64,000 nucleotides of DNA from contig CAWASG010000002.1 of NCBI GenBank assembly GCA_963784615.1, positions 310,001-374,000 of the forward strand. The letters run 5' to 3'. The DNA is from UBA11403 sp963784615 (lineage in GTDB: Bacteria; Pseudomonadota; Gammaproteobacteria; Legionellales; Legionellaceae). The notes under the pieces were generated by a model. That model searched no databases. It saw only the letters and a list, made by a program, of their open reading frames with translations, and had not been told where the DNA came from. This document shows positions 34,386 through 43,023 of the stretch, piece by piece (the first letter of the stretch is position 1; the number at the start of each line of letters is the position of its first letter). The position numbers and the translations under genes are program-made.

Positions 34386-35108
34386 ATGACGGCTCTTACA
34401 GCAGAAGAAATTGCAGTCAATCAAGCGGCATTAGATGCGCTCTCGAAAAGATTGCCAACACCTTCACCTGCGGCTCCAAGTTCAGGTGAGGAAACCGAAG
34501 AGCAAAAGGCGAGGAGGCTTATTGATGCCGCATTTGCATTGAACACAGCAGTCACCGAAAAGGAAGCCAGTGATAAAGCCATTGCTGATGCTACCGCTGC
34601 TGTAGAAGCATTCGAAGCAAAAAAGAAAGCTGCGGCCTTTGCTGCACAAGGGCCAGGCGCTGATTTCATTCTTAAGGCATTTAAAGCACAATATCCTAAC
34701 GTTGAAATAGAACAGCTGGATGGCCAAAATGTTCTTACGTTTCCAACACCTGAGGATGCGCTAGACTTTTTTAAACAGCAAGCGGCGCTTCCCGGTTGCC
34801 CACCATTCCTGGCACAAAAATATGTTGGTAAGAACCCAGTAGATGATTATCACTTTTACTGTGGAGTAGGTCCGTTACTTAGCGGTAACAAAGTAGATGT
34901 CGAAGGGAAGTTGACTGCGGCTTTACAAGCAGCAATAGCAGATAAAGACAACGTGAAAGCAAAAACAATTCAAGATGGATTGGATGACTTTCAACGATTA
35001 ACCGCTCCCAATACTACGGCACAATACCGTAGTGCGCTGCCTAGGGAACCGGCACCAAAATCAACAGCCAACGCAGATTCTACCCATACCCCTAAAACAA
35101 AAAGATGA
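34386..35108 (+). CDS. Unknown Ala-rich soluble protein
   Basis: A 240-residue protein with a Pro/Ser/Glu-rich N-terminal part, an Ala/Lys/Glu helical stretch (residues 50-90, coiled-coil-like), a compact middle with two Cys, and a polar C-terminal tail rich in Thr, Pro and Lys. No signal peptide, membrane segment or known motif is visible. GGAG seven bases before the ATG supports the start. Composition suits a cytosolic or exported helper protein. A 17-bp perfect inverted repeat follows 21 bases after the stop. Confidence 0.75.
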   Translation: MTALTAEEIAVNQAALDALSKRLPTPSPAAPSSGEETEEQKARRLIDAAFALNTAVTEKEASDKAIADATAAVEAFEAKKKAAAFAAQGPGADFILKAFKAQYPNVEIEQLDGQNVLTFPTPEDALDFFKQQAALPGCPPFLAQKYVGKNPVDDYHFYCGVGPLLSGNKVDVEGKLTAALQAAIADKDNVKAKTIQDGLDDFQRLTAPNTTAQYRSALPREPAPKSTANADSTHTPKTKR

Positions 35109-35129
35109 CTTGTTTGCAATCCATACTCC

Positions 35130-35176
35130 AGGGTCTGTCGACAATTCGCAAGATAGTAGAATTGTCGACAGACCCT
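35130..35176. repeat. AGGGTCTGTCGAC-family inverted repeat, copy 1
   Basis: AGGGTCTGTCGACAATT (35130-35146) and its exact inverse (35160-35176) form a 17-bp stem with a 13-base loop. It is related to 52743-52779. It sits between the Ala-rich gene and the HI0074-like gene. No T-run follows, so it is not a standard terminator. Confidence 0.8.
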
Positions 35177-35190
35177 AGTATAATAAAACC

Positions 35191-35598
35191 ATGTACCTTT
35201 ACAATGGACTCATTGTGACACCCTTTATTCTTAAAAAACTCGCTTTTGAAAAAGCCTTACGTCAGTTAGACAAAGCCCTCAAGGAACCTGAGTCTGAATT
35301 CATGCGTGATGCGGCGATACAGCGCTTTGAATTCACCTATGAATTAGCATGGAAAACATTAAAATCTTATTTAGCGACGCTGGATATTGCCGCATTGAAT
35401 CCAAAAGAAACATTGAAGGCCGCTTACCAGCAGGGCTTGCTAACCGATGCTGATGCTTGGAGCGATCTCCATCAGAAACGAAATCTGACCAGCCATACCT
35501 ATGATGAGGATTTGGCTGAATCTGTTTATCACTATTTAAAGACAGATGGCCTAGCGTTATTCACGTCTCTCAAACACACATTGGATCAACTTCAATGA
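35191..35598 (+). CDS. HI0074-family nucleotidyltransferase partner, second copy
   Basis: A 135-residue HI0074-like four-helix protein with AIQRFEFTYELAWKTLKSYL near residue 48 and the KRNLTSHTYDE stretch near 97, the HepT-like RX4-6H motif. The start could also be GTG at 35215, giving a shorter N-terminus; neither start has a strong ribosome site. It overlaps the next nucleotidyltransferase gene by four bases. The pair is paralogous in plan to 30182-30879 but not closely alike in sequence. Confidence 0.88.
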   Translation: MYLYNGLIVTPFILKKLAFEKALRQLDKALKEPESEFMRDAAIQRFEFTYELAWKTLKSYLATLDIAALNPKETLKAAYQQGLLTDADAWSDLHQKRNLTSHTYDEDLAESVYHYLKTDGLALFTSLKHTLDQLQ

Positions 35599-35897
35599 AC
35601 CAGTCCGGTATCGGCGACAATATCCTTCAAGCCATTATCGCAACATGTATGAATTTTCCTACCGTTAAACGCGTTATTTTATACGGTTCTCGAGCCCGTG
35701 GAGACTATAAAAACGGCTCGGATATTGATATCGCGATTGATGCTCCTGAAATGTCCGATAGAGAATTTTCGCGATTATGGAATAGTCTGGATGATTTACC
35801 GATTATATACACTATGGATATTGTGCATCTACAATCTTTAAAAAATGAACTCCTGCTCGATGCCATACGTCAAGAAGGGCGAGTTATATCGCCATAA
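35595..35897 (+). CDS. MntA-like nucleotidyltransferase, second copy
   Basis: A 100-residue minimal nucleotidyltransferase with a full GSRARGDYKNGSDIDIAI motif (residues 32-49, GSX10DXD pattern) and an acidic residue in YTMDIVHL. It is coupled by ATGA overlap to the HI0074-like gene. Its stop overlaps the convergent rsgA end by 14 bases. In described systems the enzyme AMPylates the partner HEPN toxin. Here that role is an inference from gene order and motif. Confidence 0.9.
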   Translation: MNQSGIGDNILQAIIATCMNFPTVKRVILYGSRARGDYKNGSDIDIAIDAPEMSDREFSRLWNSLDDLPIIYTMDIVHLQSLKNELLLDAIRQEGRVISP

Positions 35898-36858
35898 ACT
35901 TCAAAGCCAGTTTCACATAACTATCATAACGTGCCTGACTGATTGCTCCTTGATGAAGCGCTTTCATCACCGCACACCCCGGTGCATTTTGGTGGTTACA
36001 ATTTCTAAATTGACATTCGGTGATATAAGTACGAAATTCACGAAACCCTTCGGCGATGTTGCGTATCGGCATGTCAGATAAGCCAAATTCTCGGACACCT
36101 GGGGAGTCAATTAAATGCCCGCCGCCTGTCAGATGATAGAGACAAGAGTTGCTGGTGGTGTGCCGCCCGAGGTTTGAATGCTCGGAAACATCGCCGGTTA
36201 GAATGTCATCGTGTTGTGGCAGAATTCTGGATATAATCGATGATTTACCAACACCTGATTGCCCGACAAACACGCTGGTTTGCCCATTGAGTGCTGCCAT
36301 CAATTCGGCTTGCTGCGCGTCATTCTCGCGAGAGACATACAGTATGGAATAGCCCATGGGCTTGTAAAGGGTCTGTAGCCGTTCTTTCGCCGCATCACAG
36401 GCTAGGTCAGTTTTGTTTAACACGATACAGGCATGAATCTGAAGTGATTCGGTCATGACTAAATAGCTATCGAGCAATGCCCAGGATATGTCAGGAATAG
36501 GCGCGATAACAATCATGACTTGTGTGATATTCGCGGCAACGGGCTTCAGAACACCGCGGAAATCGGGTCGATTCAGCACTGATTGTCGTGGTGAAACACT
36601 CAACACCACACCGTTTTCCTGGCCTTCCGGCTGCCAAATCACGCGATCGCCTGCGACCAGTGAGTGAATATCCGGACGAATGGCGCAGCGCAGTCGATGC
36701 CCGGAATGGTCTTCAATAAGAGCAAGTCGGCTATAGCGTTTAATGACCAATCCTTCAGTTAAGGTTTCAGGCGATGCTGAGGCGGCACGTTGCTGATAAC
36801 GGGATTGTTTTTGATGGATGCGATGGGATTGCTGATGGCTTATTCGTCTTTTGCTCAT
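35884..36858 (-). CDS. rsgA: Small ribosomal subunit biogenesis GTPase RsgA
   Basis: A circularly permuted GTPase acting late in 30S assembly. The 324-residue protein has an OB fold first, then G4 (VLNKTDLAC near 145), G1 (GQSGVGKSSII near 200), G3 (DSPGVREFGL near 250) and the zinc-finger Cys/His set (CQFRNCNHQNAPGC) at the end. The permuted order is diagnostic. It is divergent from cca with a 61-bp spacer. In E. coli rsgA is next to orn; here orn is across cca on the other strand, so the neighbourhood is kept loosely. Confidence 0.97.
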   Translation of the reverse strand: MSKRRISHQQSHRIHQKQSRYQQRAASASPETLTEGLVIKRYSRLALIEDHSGHRLRCAIRPDIHSLVAGDRVIWQPEGQENGVVLSVSPRQSVLNRPDFRGVLKPVAANITQVMIVIAPIPDISWALLDSYLVMTESLQIHACIVLNKTDLACDAAKERLQTLYKPMGYSILYVSRENDAQQAELMAALNGQTSVFVGQSGVGKSSIISRILPQHDDILTGDVSEHSNLGRHTTSNSCLYHLTGGGHLIDSPGVREFGLSDMPIRNIAEGFREFRTYITECQFRNCNHQNAPGCAVMKALHQGAISQARYDSYVKLALKFMAI

Positions 36859-36919
36859 GTATTAATATTCAGGTAGGATCAGTTAGCGATATGAATAGTA
36901 TGAGGCTAAATTAAACGAA

Positions 36920-38134
36920 ATGAAAGTCTATTTGGTGGGTGGCGCGGTTCGAGATCAATTATTAGGGTATCCTGTCCATGAACGCGATTGGGTCGTGGTT
37001 GGTGGCACCCCAGAGGCGTTGATTCAACAGGGATTTCAGCAGGTAGGGCGTGATTTCCCTGTGTTTTTGCATCCTAAAACCCGTGAAGAGTATGCGCTTG
37101 CGCGCACGGAGCGAAAACAATCTGCCGGCTACTATGGCTTTACCTGTGATTTTAATCCTCATGTCAGTCTGGAAGAAGACTTGATGCGGCGCGATTTGAC
37201 CATCAACGCGATGGCGATGGATGAAGACGGTACGTTGATTGATCCATTTCATGGTCAGGTTGATCTGCAACAAAAATGCTTGCGCCATGTATCAAAGGCA
37301 TTTATTGAAGATCCAGTTCGCGTCCTGCGGGTTGCCCGCTTTGCTGCACGCTATCATCATTTAGGATTTACACTTGCCGACGAAACGCGCTGCTTAATGG
37401 TTGATATGGTCAAAAATGGCGAATTATCACATTTGGTACCTGAGCGGGTTTGGCAAGAGTGGGACAGTAGTTTGCAGGAAAAAAATCCTGAGGAATTTAT
37501 ATCGGTATTACGCGCTTGTGGTGCCTTGGCCGTTGTGATTCCAGAATTGGATATTTTATTTGGGATCCCCAATAGCCCAGAGGTTTGTCCGTTGATTGAT
37601 ACCGGTCTGCAGGCAATTGAAGCCTTGAAACAAACCGTCGCATTATCCGAATCGCCCCAACTACGTTTTGCTGCCCTTTGGCATGACATCGGCAATGCAA
37701 GTACGCCCATGTCGAATTGGCCTGTTCATCAGCCTGCTCGTCACACGATTCAGCACCAGGTCGAAGCGTTATGCGAGCGATTACGTATTCCCAAAACATA
37801 TGAACATTTGATGACAATGACGGCGCAGTTTCATCCTATTATTCAGCGTCTGGACGAGTTGGATGCTGAGGCTATCGTGACGACGCTAGAGCAGTGCGAT
37901 GCCTTTCGACGGCCACAAATTATGGAGCAATTGGTTTGGCTCGCAGATGTCATTGCAAGACGGCTATCACACAAGCAGGCAAAAAATTGGCTGATTCTCC
38001 TGGATATATGTGGCAAAATAAGCGCACAAGTTTTGATCGAACAAGGTTGTCAAGGCGAAGGCATTAAAAAAGGCCTCCATCAAAAACGAGTGGATGCGGT
38101 AGCAAGTTGGATAATTAAACATGAAAAGCAATAA
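36920..38134 (+). CDS. cca: CCA-adding tRNA nucleotidyltransferase
   Basis: Adds and repairs the CCA end of tRNAs. The 404-residue class II enzyme shows VYLVGGAVRDQLLG, the nucleotidyltransferase acidic pair in HERDWVVVG, the RRDLTINAMAMD motif and the template block EDPVRVLRVARFAARYHHLGF. A C-terminal HD region (LWHDIGN) is present but shorter and less typical than in E. coli. It overlaps orn by 14 bases. No frameshift seen. Confidence 0.96.
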   Translation: MKVYLVGGAVRDQLLGYPVHERDWVVVGGTPEALIQQGFQQVGRDFPVFLHPKTREEYALARTERKQSAGYYGFTCDFNPHVSLEEDLMRRDLTINAMAMDEDGTLIDPFHGQVDLQQKCLRHVSKAFIEDPVRVLRVARFAARYHHLGFTLADETRCLMVDMVKNGELSHLVPERVWQEWDSSLQEKNPEEFISVLRACGALAVVIPELDILFGIPNSPEVCPLIDTGLQAIEALKQTVALSESPQLRFAALWHDIGNASTPMSNWPVHQPARHTIQHQVEALCERLRIPKTYEHLMTMTAQFHPIIQRLDELDAEAIVTTLEQCDAFRRPQIMEQLVWLADVIARRLSHKQAKNWLILLDICGKISAQVLIEQGCQGEGIKKGLHQKRVDAVASWIIKHEKQ

Positions 38135-38669
38135 AAATTTAATTTGGATTGATCTTGAAATGACAGGGCTTGAACCAAATTCTGATAAAATCATAGAAAT
38201 CGCGACCATCGTCACGGACTCGAATTTGAATATTCTTGCCGAAGGCCCCGTTCACGCGATTCATCAAACCGACGAACGGCTTTCACAGATGGATGAGTGG
38301 AACACAAAGCAACATAACAAATCGGGCCTTGTTCAACGGATCCGTGAGAGTCTTATGACTGAAGCGATGGCTGAACGTGAGACCATCGACTTCCTCAAAA
38401 AATACGTCGACAAGGGCAAATCGCCGATGTGCGGCAATAGCATCTGTCAAGATCGTCGTTTTTTATGTAACTATATGCCAGAATTGGCAGATTTTTTCCA
38501 TTATCGTAATTTAGACGTGAGCACGTTAAAAGAGCTCGCCAAACGCTGGCATCCAAAATTATTAGGTGCCCTGAAAAAGCAGTCGAAGCATTTGGCATTA
38601 GAAGATATTAAAGAGTCGATCAATGAATTAATTTATTATCGCCAACATTTTATTCGGGAAACTGTATGA
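38121..38669 (+). CDS. orn: Oligoribonuclease
   Basis: A 182-residue DEDDh exoribonuclease that degrades RNA dinucleotides and pGpG from c-di-GMP breakdown. The catalytic residues are in IWIDLEMTGL (Asp, Glu), CGNSICQDRRFL (Asp) and HLALEDIKESI (His, Asp). Start by ATG inside the end of cca, as part of a tight cca-orn-queH operon. No anomaly. Confidence 0.97.
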   Translation: MKSNKNLIWIDLEMTGLEPNSDKIIEIATIVTDSNLNILAEGPVHAIHQTDERLSQMDEWNTKQHNKSGLVQRIRESLMTEAMAERETIDFLKKYVDKGKSPMCGNSICQDRRFLCNYMPELADFFHYRNLDVSTLKELAKRWHPKLLGALKKQSKHLALEDIKESINELIYYRQHFIRETV

Positions 38670-39325
38670 TGTTAGAACGTGAACAACTCGTGTTACCTAA
38701 TGGAGCGGATAAGCTTTTATTACATTCTTGCTGCGCGCCATGCTCGGGCGAGGTGATGGAAGCCTTGATTGCCTCTCATATTGATTTTTCTATTTTTTTC
38801 TATAATCCCAATATTCATCCTGTGCAAGAATATGAAATTCGCAAACAGGAAAATATCACGTTTGCAGAGAAGCACAATATTCCTTTTATCGATGCGGATT
38901 ATGATAAAGACAATTGGTTTGAACGGGTGAAGGGGCTTGAATGGGAGCCAGAGCGCGGCAAGCGTTGCACGGCATGTTTTGACATGCGTTTTGAACGCAC
39001 AGCGCTTTATGCTCATGAGCATGGGTTTCCTGTTATCTGCAGTTCATTGGGCATTTCTCGCTGGAAGGATATGAATCAAATTAACGACTCTGGCCAACGT
39101 GCAGCGGCACGATATTCGGGCATGGAGTATTGGACATACAACTGGCGAAAAAGTGGTGGATCGGAGCGGATGTATCAGATTGCAAAACGCGAAAATTTCT
39201 ATCAGCAAGAATATTGTGGTTGTGTCTACTCATTACGTGATACCAATGTATGGCGCAATCAAAAAGAGCGTTGCCGCATTAAAATTGGTGTGAATTACTA
39301 CGGTGAGTCCTCGACAGAACAGTAG
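38666..39325 (+). CDS. queH: Epoxyqueuosine reductase QueH
   Basis: Catalyses the last step of queuosine synthesis, epoxyqueuosine to queuosine, in tRNA. The 219-residue protein has the cysteine pairs characteristic of QueH: LHSCCAPCSGE near residue 20, RCTACFDMRF near 100 and EYCGCVYSLRDTN near 190. It replaces the unrelated QueG used by E. coli. Its ATG overlaps the orn stop by four bases. Confidence 0.95.
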   Translation: MMLEREQLVLPNGADKLLLHSCCAPCSGEVMEALIASHIDFSIFFYNPNIHPVQEYEIRKQENITFAEKHNIPFIDADYDKDNWFERVKGLEWEPERGKRCTACFDMRFERTALYAHEHGFPVICSSLGISRWKDMNQINDSGQRAAARYSGMEYWTYNWRKSGGSERMYQIAKRENFYQQEYCGCVYSLRDTNVWRNQKERCRIKIGVNYYGESSTEQ

Positions 39326-39384
39326 GCTAGGTTGAGGCCCCAAGGCCAACGCCCAACAAGTCCAACTCTTAACGAGCAAACGCG

Positions 39385-39600
39385 CTCCCAATGAACTTCA
39401 CAATTTAGATAAAACGTCCACTCCCTAACGGTCGTGGCTCGGATTCCGAGTCACGACCGGATTCTGAGCCGCAACCGGAATCCGAGCCACGACCGTTAGG
39501 GAGTGGAGCAGTTGAAGCGATTGTAAAAGTTCATTCCCCGATGTTTATCCCCAAATGGGTTTGGTTGCTCCCAATGAAGCTTACAATCTGTACAAAATCT
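39385..39600. repeat. 30-bp palindrome bracketed by direct repeats
   Basis: CCACTCCCTAACGGTCGTGG and ten more bases at 39418-39447 form a perfect inverted pair with 39477-39506 around a 29-base centre that repeats part of the arm. Imperfect direct repeats beginning GCTCCCAATGAA lie outside it at about 39385 and 39566. The 39326-39745 interval also has a faint REP-like start (39324-39360). No gene is visible there. Confidence 0.75.
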
Positions 39601-39745
39601 TCTGGATTTCGTGGTTGAGAGCGAAGGGGCTAGATCGTTTTGGATGGCGTGCCTAGGTAGTTACATCGTTTGTTACATACCCCTTGACTTTCGATGTGAT
39701 CCGCCGCATTTTATTAACCAGGATGTCATTTTATCAAGGAAGAAT

Positions 39746-41215
39746 ATGCCCACGCCGGTTAACACATCGAGTCAATTCAATGTCAATATCGCATCATCTG
39801 ATGCAGATGAATCGCAGGTGACGCCTTTTTCAATGGTTGATTTGCTGGGTACAAAAACAGAAAGCGATGCTCCTGCTCCTATCATTGTAGAGTTAGCCAC
39901 TCAAAACGGCATGGCCCAAGAATCATCAGATGACTCCGAAGAACCGAATGGAGCCGATTGGCTGGCTTACTGGAACATGAGCCCCATCACCATGCCCATT
40001 GAATCCTTGCCAGCGCAAGAGCAGATGAGTCAGATGGAGCAAGGTACTGAATGCGCCCCTGATGATGGCACGTTAATCAATAGCTTGATTAGCCCTTTAT
40101 TGGATTCGTCACACCAACGAGCGGTTAACCCTATCCTTGTGGAGAATAAGTCGGCTGAGACACTCTCAGCAGATCGTTCATCTGCGGCTGATAACTTAAG
40201 TCGCGAACAGGAAATGCCTCGCTCTTTGTCGATGGATACCCAATCCATTGCGCAAAATACATTTGAATCGCAGGAGACCGCGGCTTCATTGATACCCATG
40301 ACTAAAACGCAAGAGCAGAGCCTTATGTCGGCATTGATGCAGAACATGAAATCGAATGTGCCGGAAGGCCAAGATCAAATCATCGATCAACCCGTCACCC
40401 CAGAGACAAAAACTACAGCACCACCAGCCATGGTGATGCAGCCCATGTTAAATGACATCATCAGTAAAAAGCAGAGTGCTATTGATGAAGAGGATATGAA
40501 GAAACAACCGAATCTAACCAGCCAGACACAACCCACAGAGACACCGCCAGTGAAACGTCAAGTCCCGACAGTCTCGGCCAGTGATCTGTTTACATCCTTT
40601 AATGCCACCGAAAAATCTCATGAAATTGAGGCGTTGGCCTTAGCTTCTAACCAGACTTTTCTAAGCCACAGTGCCACAACTACGCAGCAGGTATTAACCG
40701 AACATCTAAATAACTTTTTAACGCAAGGTATGGGGCCTGTTCAAGTCGGGGCAAATGAACAGTCTCCTCTGTCGAAGACACCCGCTTTTGATGCGCCGAG
40801 GCAGATTACAATGGAGCTGTTATCCATGCAGCCTGAGCCACTTGCTCGTGGTGTAGGGTTGAACCTGGAACAATATACAGCGCAAATCAAAGTCCATCCA
40901 CAAGAGCTGGGGCAAATTACCGCTAAAATTGAAGTAAACAATGGCATCACGACCATTTCGTTTTTGACCGAACATGCCCATGTGAAGCAATTGATGGAAG
41001 CTAATCTTCCTGAACTACGCCAGGCATTTCAACATTCCAGTCTTAATTTGAATACAGTTGACGTTCATCATGGTGGTTCGCAGGATAAAAAAGAGCCGCC
41101 TGCCTATGTCAACCGTGATGACGATGAGGATGTTGTTCATGAAAAAATAGGAAGTAAAGTCATCGATTCTCACGGCGTGAAAACGAATCGTTCTATCATT
41201 GATACTTATGCATAA
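39746..41215 (+). CDS. fliK: Flagellar hook-length control protein FliK
   Basis: A 489-residue protein that measures hook length and switches export specificity. The first ~330 residues are low-complexity (Gln/Ser/Thr/Ala/Met), as in the FliK ruler. The C-terminal Flg_hook domain is recognised by YTAQIKVHPQELGQITAKIE and VKQLMEANLPELRQAFQ near 390-440. The frame is open from 39611, but AAGGA before ATG 39746 and the gene's composition support the later start. It opens the plus-strand flagellar unit, directly before flgB; in many relatives fliK is in the fli cluster. Confidence 0.9.
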   Translation: MPTPVNTSSQFNVNIASSDADESQVTPFSMVDLLGTKTESDAPAPIIVELATQNGMAQESSDDSEEPNGADWLAYWNMSPITMPIESLPAQEQMSQMEQGTECAPDDGTLINSLISPLLDSSHQRAVNPILVENKSAETLSADRSSAADNLSREQEMPRSLSMDTQSIAQNTFESQETAASLIPMTKTQEQSLMSALMQNMKSNVPEGQDQIIDQPVTPETKTTAPPAMVMQPMLNDIISKKQSAIDEEDMKKQPNLTSQTQPTETPPVKRQVPTVSASDLFTSFNATEKSHEIEALALASNQTFLSHSATTTQQVLTEHLNNFLTQGMGPVQVGANEQSPLSKTPAFDAPRQITMELLSMQPEPLARGVGLNLEQYTAQIKVHPQELGQITAKIEVNNGITTISFLTEHAHVKQLMEANLPELRQAFQHSSLNLNTVDVHHGGSQDKKEPPAYVNRDDDEDVVHEKIGSKVIDSHGVKTNRSIIDTYA

Positions 41216-41261
41216 ATGAGGTTATGATAGAAGAAACTCAACAAAGGGATTGGAGTGTATT

Positions 41262-41645
41262 ATGACAGGGATGGTTATGTTTGACCTGGAAGCAAAATCG
41301 CTTTCACTTTGCGAAACGCGAAGTGGTCTTATCGCGCGTAATATTGCAAACGCCAACACCCCAAATTATAAGTCTGTTGATCTCAATTTTACTGAAGCAT
41401 TAACTCATGCTCAGCAATCACGAACATTAAATACCACTAACGGACATCATTTACAAAGTGCGCAATCGGTCGATGGTGAAAATTTATATTACCGCGTGCC
41501 CATGCAAACAAGTCAGGATGGGAATACGGTGGATGATGAAATTGAGCGGAAAAATTTCATAGAAAATGCCCTGCGTTATCAAGCAAGCCTAGGTTTTGTG
41601 CAAAATAAAGCATCGAGCATATTGAAGGCCATCAAGGGAGAATAA
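41262..41645 (+). CDS. flgB: Flagellar proximal rod protein FlgB
   Basis: A 127-residue rod subunit exported to the periplasm by the flagellar type III system. The N-terminal block LIARNIANANTPNYKSVDLNF is the family signature. ATG 41262 has GGAG eight bases upstream; an in-frame TTG at 41250 lies too close to that site. Adjacent flgC starts three bases after the stop. Confidence 0.95.
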   Translation: MTGMVMFDLEAKSLSLCETRSGLIARNIANANTPNYKSVDLNFTEALTHAQQSRTLNTTNGHHLQSAQSVDGENLYYRVPMQTSQDGNTVDDEIERKNFIENALRYQASLGFVQNKASSILKAIKGE

Positions 41646-41648
41646 TAG

Positions 41649-42080
41649 ATGCCTGGATTAAACAATATTCTGAATATTATGGCAACCAGCCAGAGTGCTG
41701 AGAGTGAGCGCATGAATATCACTGCCAGTAACCTTGCTAACGCAGGGAGTATGGGTAAGACTGAAGCTGAAACATACCATGCAAAGCATGCGGTTTTTTC
41801 AACGATAACGCAGTCTATTGCTGGCCTAAGCAAGCTTGACCAATCGATGGGCGGTGTCCAAGTGACCGATGTTATCCCAAATACTAAGCCGCTTAATTGG
41901 CGTTACGATCCCAATAATCCCATTGCTGATAAAGACGGACACGTTTATCAAACCGATGTGAACCCTATCGAAGAAATGACCGATATGATCGCAGCATCAA
42001 GGCAATATCAAGCATCGTCTGAGGTGATAACCACCACTAAAAAATTATTAATGGAAACCATTCGAGCGATTGAGAATTAA
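41649..42080 (+). CDS. flgC: Flagellar proximal rod protein FlgC
   Basis: A 143-residue rod subunit. It has the N-terminal rod motif MNITASNLANAGSMGKTEAE and the C-terminal helix DMIAASRQYQASSEVITT that packs in the rod core. Its 3' side carries a REP-like element and a partly duplicated flgD start before flgD itself, so the operon is interrupted by a 225-bp insert here. Confidence 0.95.
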   Translation: MPGLNNILNIMATSQSAESERMNITASNLANAGSMGKTEAETYHAKHAVFSTITQSIAGLSKLDQSMGGVQVTDVIPNTKPLNWRYDPNNPIADKDGHVYQTDVNPIEEMTDMIAASRQYQASSEVITTTKKLLMETIRAIEN

Positions 42081-42081
42081 T

Positions 42082-42119
42082 TTGGGGTGAGTCACCCCAA
42101 TGACAGGGAATGTTGCAGT
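42082..42119 (+). repeat. Extra diverged copy of the flgD start region
   Basis: TTTGGGGTGAGTCACCCCAA and the following AATGACAGGGAATGTTGCAG resemble the real flgD start at 42292-42333 (TTTGGGGT..., AATGATAGGGAATGTTGCAG) at about 80 percent by eye. The two copies bracket the REP-like element. The arrangement suggests the insertion duplicated the sequence, or a repair event copied it. Confidence 0.7.
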
Positions 42120-42120
42120 A

Positions 42121-42256
42121 CGCAGGTTGGTGCGTAGGTTGGTGCGTAGGTTGGTGCGTAGGTTGGGTTGAGCGAGAGCGAAGCCCAACAAAATCGCCCA
42201 TGCTGGGCTCCGCCCTCGCCCATATTGGGCTCCGCTCTCGCTCAACCCAACCTACG
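42121..42256. repeat. REP-like palindromic repeat, copy 3, with four 12-bp tandem units
   Basis: A full double-hairpin copy preceded by four 12-base units of GCGTAGGTTGGT type (42121-42168), which repeat the left end of the family unit. The centre carries a third arm pair (TGGGCTCCGCCCTCGCCCA), so this copy is longer than the others. It lies in the flgC-flgD spacer. Confidence 0.9.
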
Positions 42257-42305
42257 TCCGGTTTACGTCCAGCGTGATGAGTGATGACAATATTTGGGGT
42301 AAATT

Positions 42306-42974
42306 ATGTCAATGATAGGGAATGTTGCAGAAAGTAGTAAAACGTCAGCCAGTATGGCAGATCAGCTTAAAGGCACACAATTATCACAAGAGGGTTTCTT
42401 GAAATTACTGCTCGCACAGTTGAGGCTACAAAGCCCAACCAGCCCTTTTGACAGCAGCACAATGATGCAGCAGATTTCGCAATTAACAGGGCTTAGCTCA
42501 GCACAAGAGCTTGAAAAAACGGTAAAAAGCTTGGGCGAAAATATGGGGACATCACAAATCCTCGAAGCCTCACGCTTGGTAGGGAAAGAGGTGCAAATCC
42601 CGAGCGAAAAATGCCCGTTGGTTGAGCGAGAAGGTCTGAAAGGCGCGGTCGTTGTACCCAAAGAAGTGGATACAGTTGAGGTTACTATTCGTGACGCGAA
42701 TGAAAAAGTGATTAAGAAAATGACCTTGGCTGCGCCAAGTGACGGCGTGCTTGATTTTTCCTGGGATGGCATGGATTCAGCCAATCAAAAGATGGCGCCA
42801 GGATTTTATAAAGTCTCAGCCAATGCTGTTGTGAGTGGTCAAAATACCGCGCTACCCGTTGCCGGTACATTTAAAATCACAAGCGTCGCATTGGATAGAA
42901 GTGGTAAAGGAGTTATTTTAAATGTTGATGGTTTAGGTGGTGTCAATATTAAAGATATTATTAAGATTATGTGA
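42306..42974 (+). CDS. flgD: Flagellar hook-capping protein FlgD
   Basis: A 222-residue scaffold for hook assembly. The family N-terminus (LSQEGFLKLLLAQLRLQSPT) is near residue 27, and beta-rich domains follow (GLKGAVVVPKEVDTVEVTI, FSWDGMDSANQKMAPGFYKV). ATG 42306 is supported by GGGGTAAATT upstream, a weak site that is part of a duplicated sequence. Normal length. Confidence 0.94.
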   Translation: MSMIGNVAESSKTSASMADQLKGTQLSQEGFLKLLLAQLRLQSPTSPFDSSTMMQQISQLTGLSSAQELEKTVKSLGENMGTSQILEASRLVGKEVQIPSEKCPLVEREGLKGAVVVPKEVDTVEVTIRDANEKVIKKMTLAAPSDGVLDFSWDGMDSANQKMAPGFYKVSANAVVSGQNTALPVAGTFKITSVALDRSGKGVILNVDGLGGVNIKDIIKIM

Positions 42975-43023
42975 GGTTGTACGGGACATATGTTGAGTAA
43001 CTATTTTCCAGGAGGAAATGATT

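Noticed and set aside
34386..35108. Ala-rich protein as a phage tail or histone-like protein
   Set aside because: No phage genes around it and no histone-type repeats; left as unknown.
42121..42168. Four tandem 12-base units that could be read as a short CRISPR-like or VNTR array
   Set aside because: There are no spacers; the units are direct extensions of the REP-like left arm.
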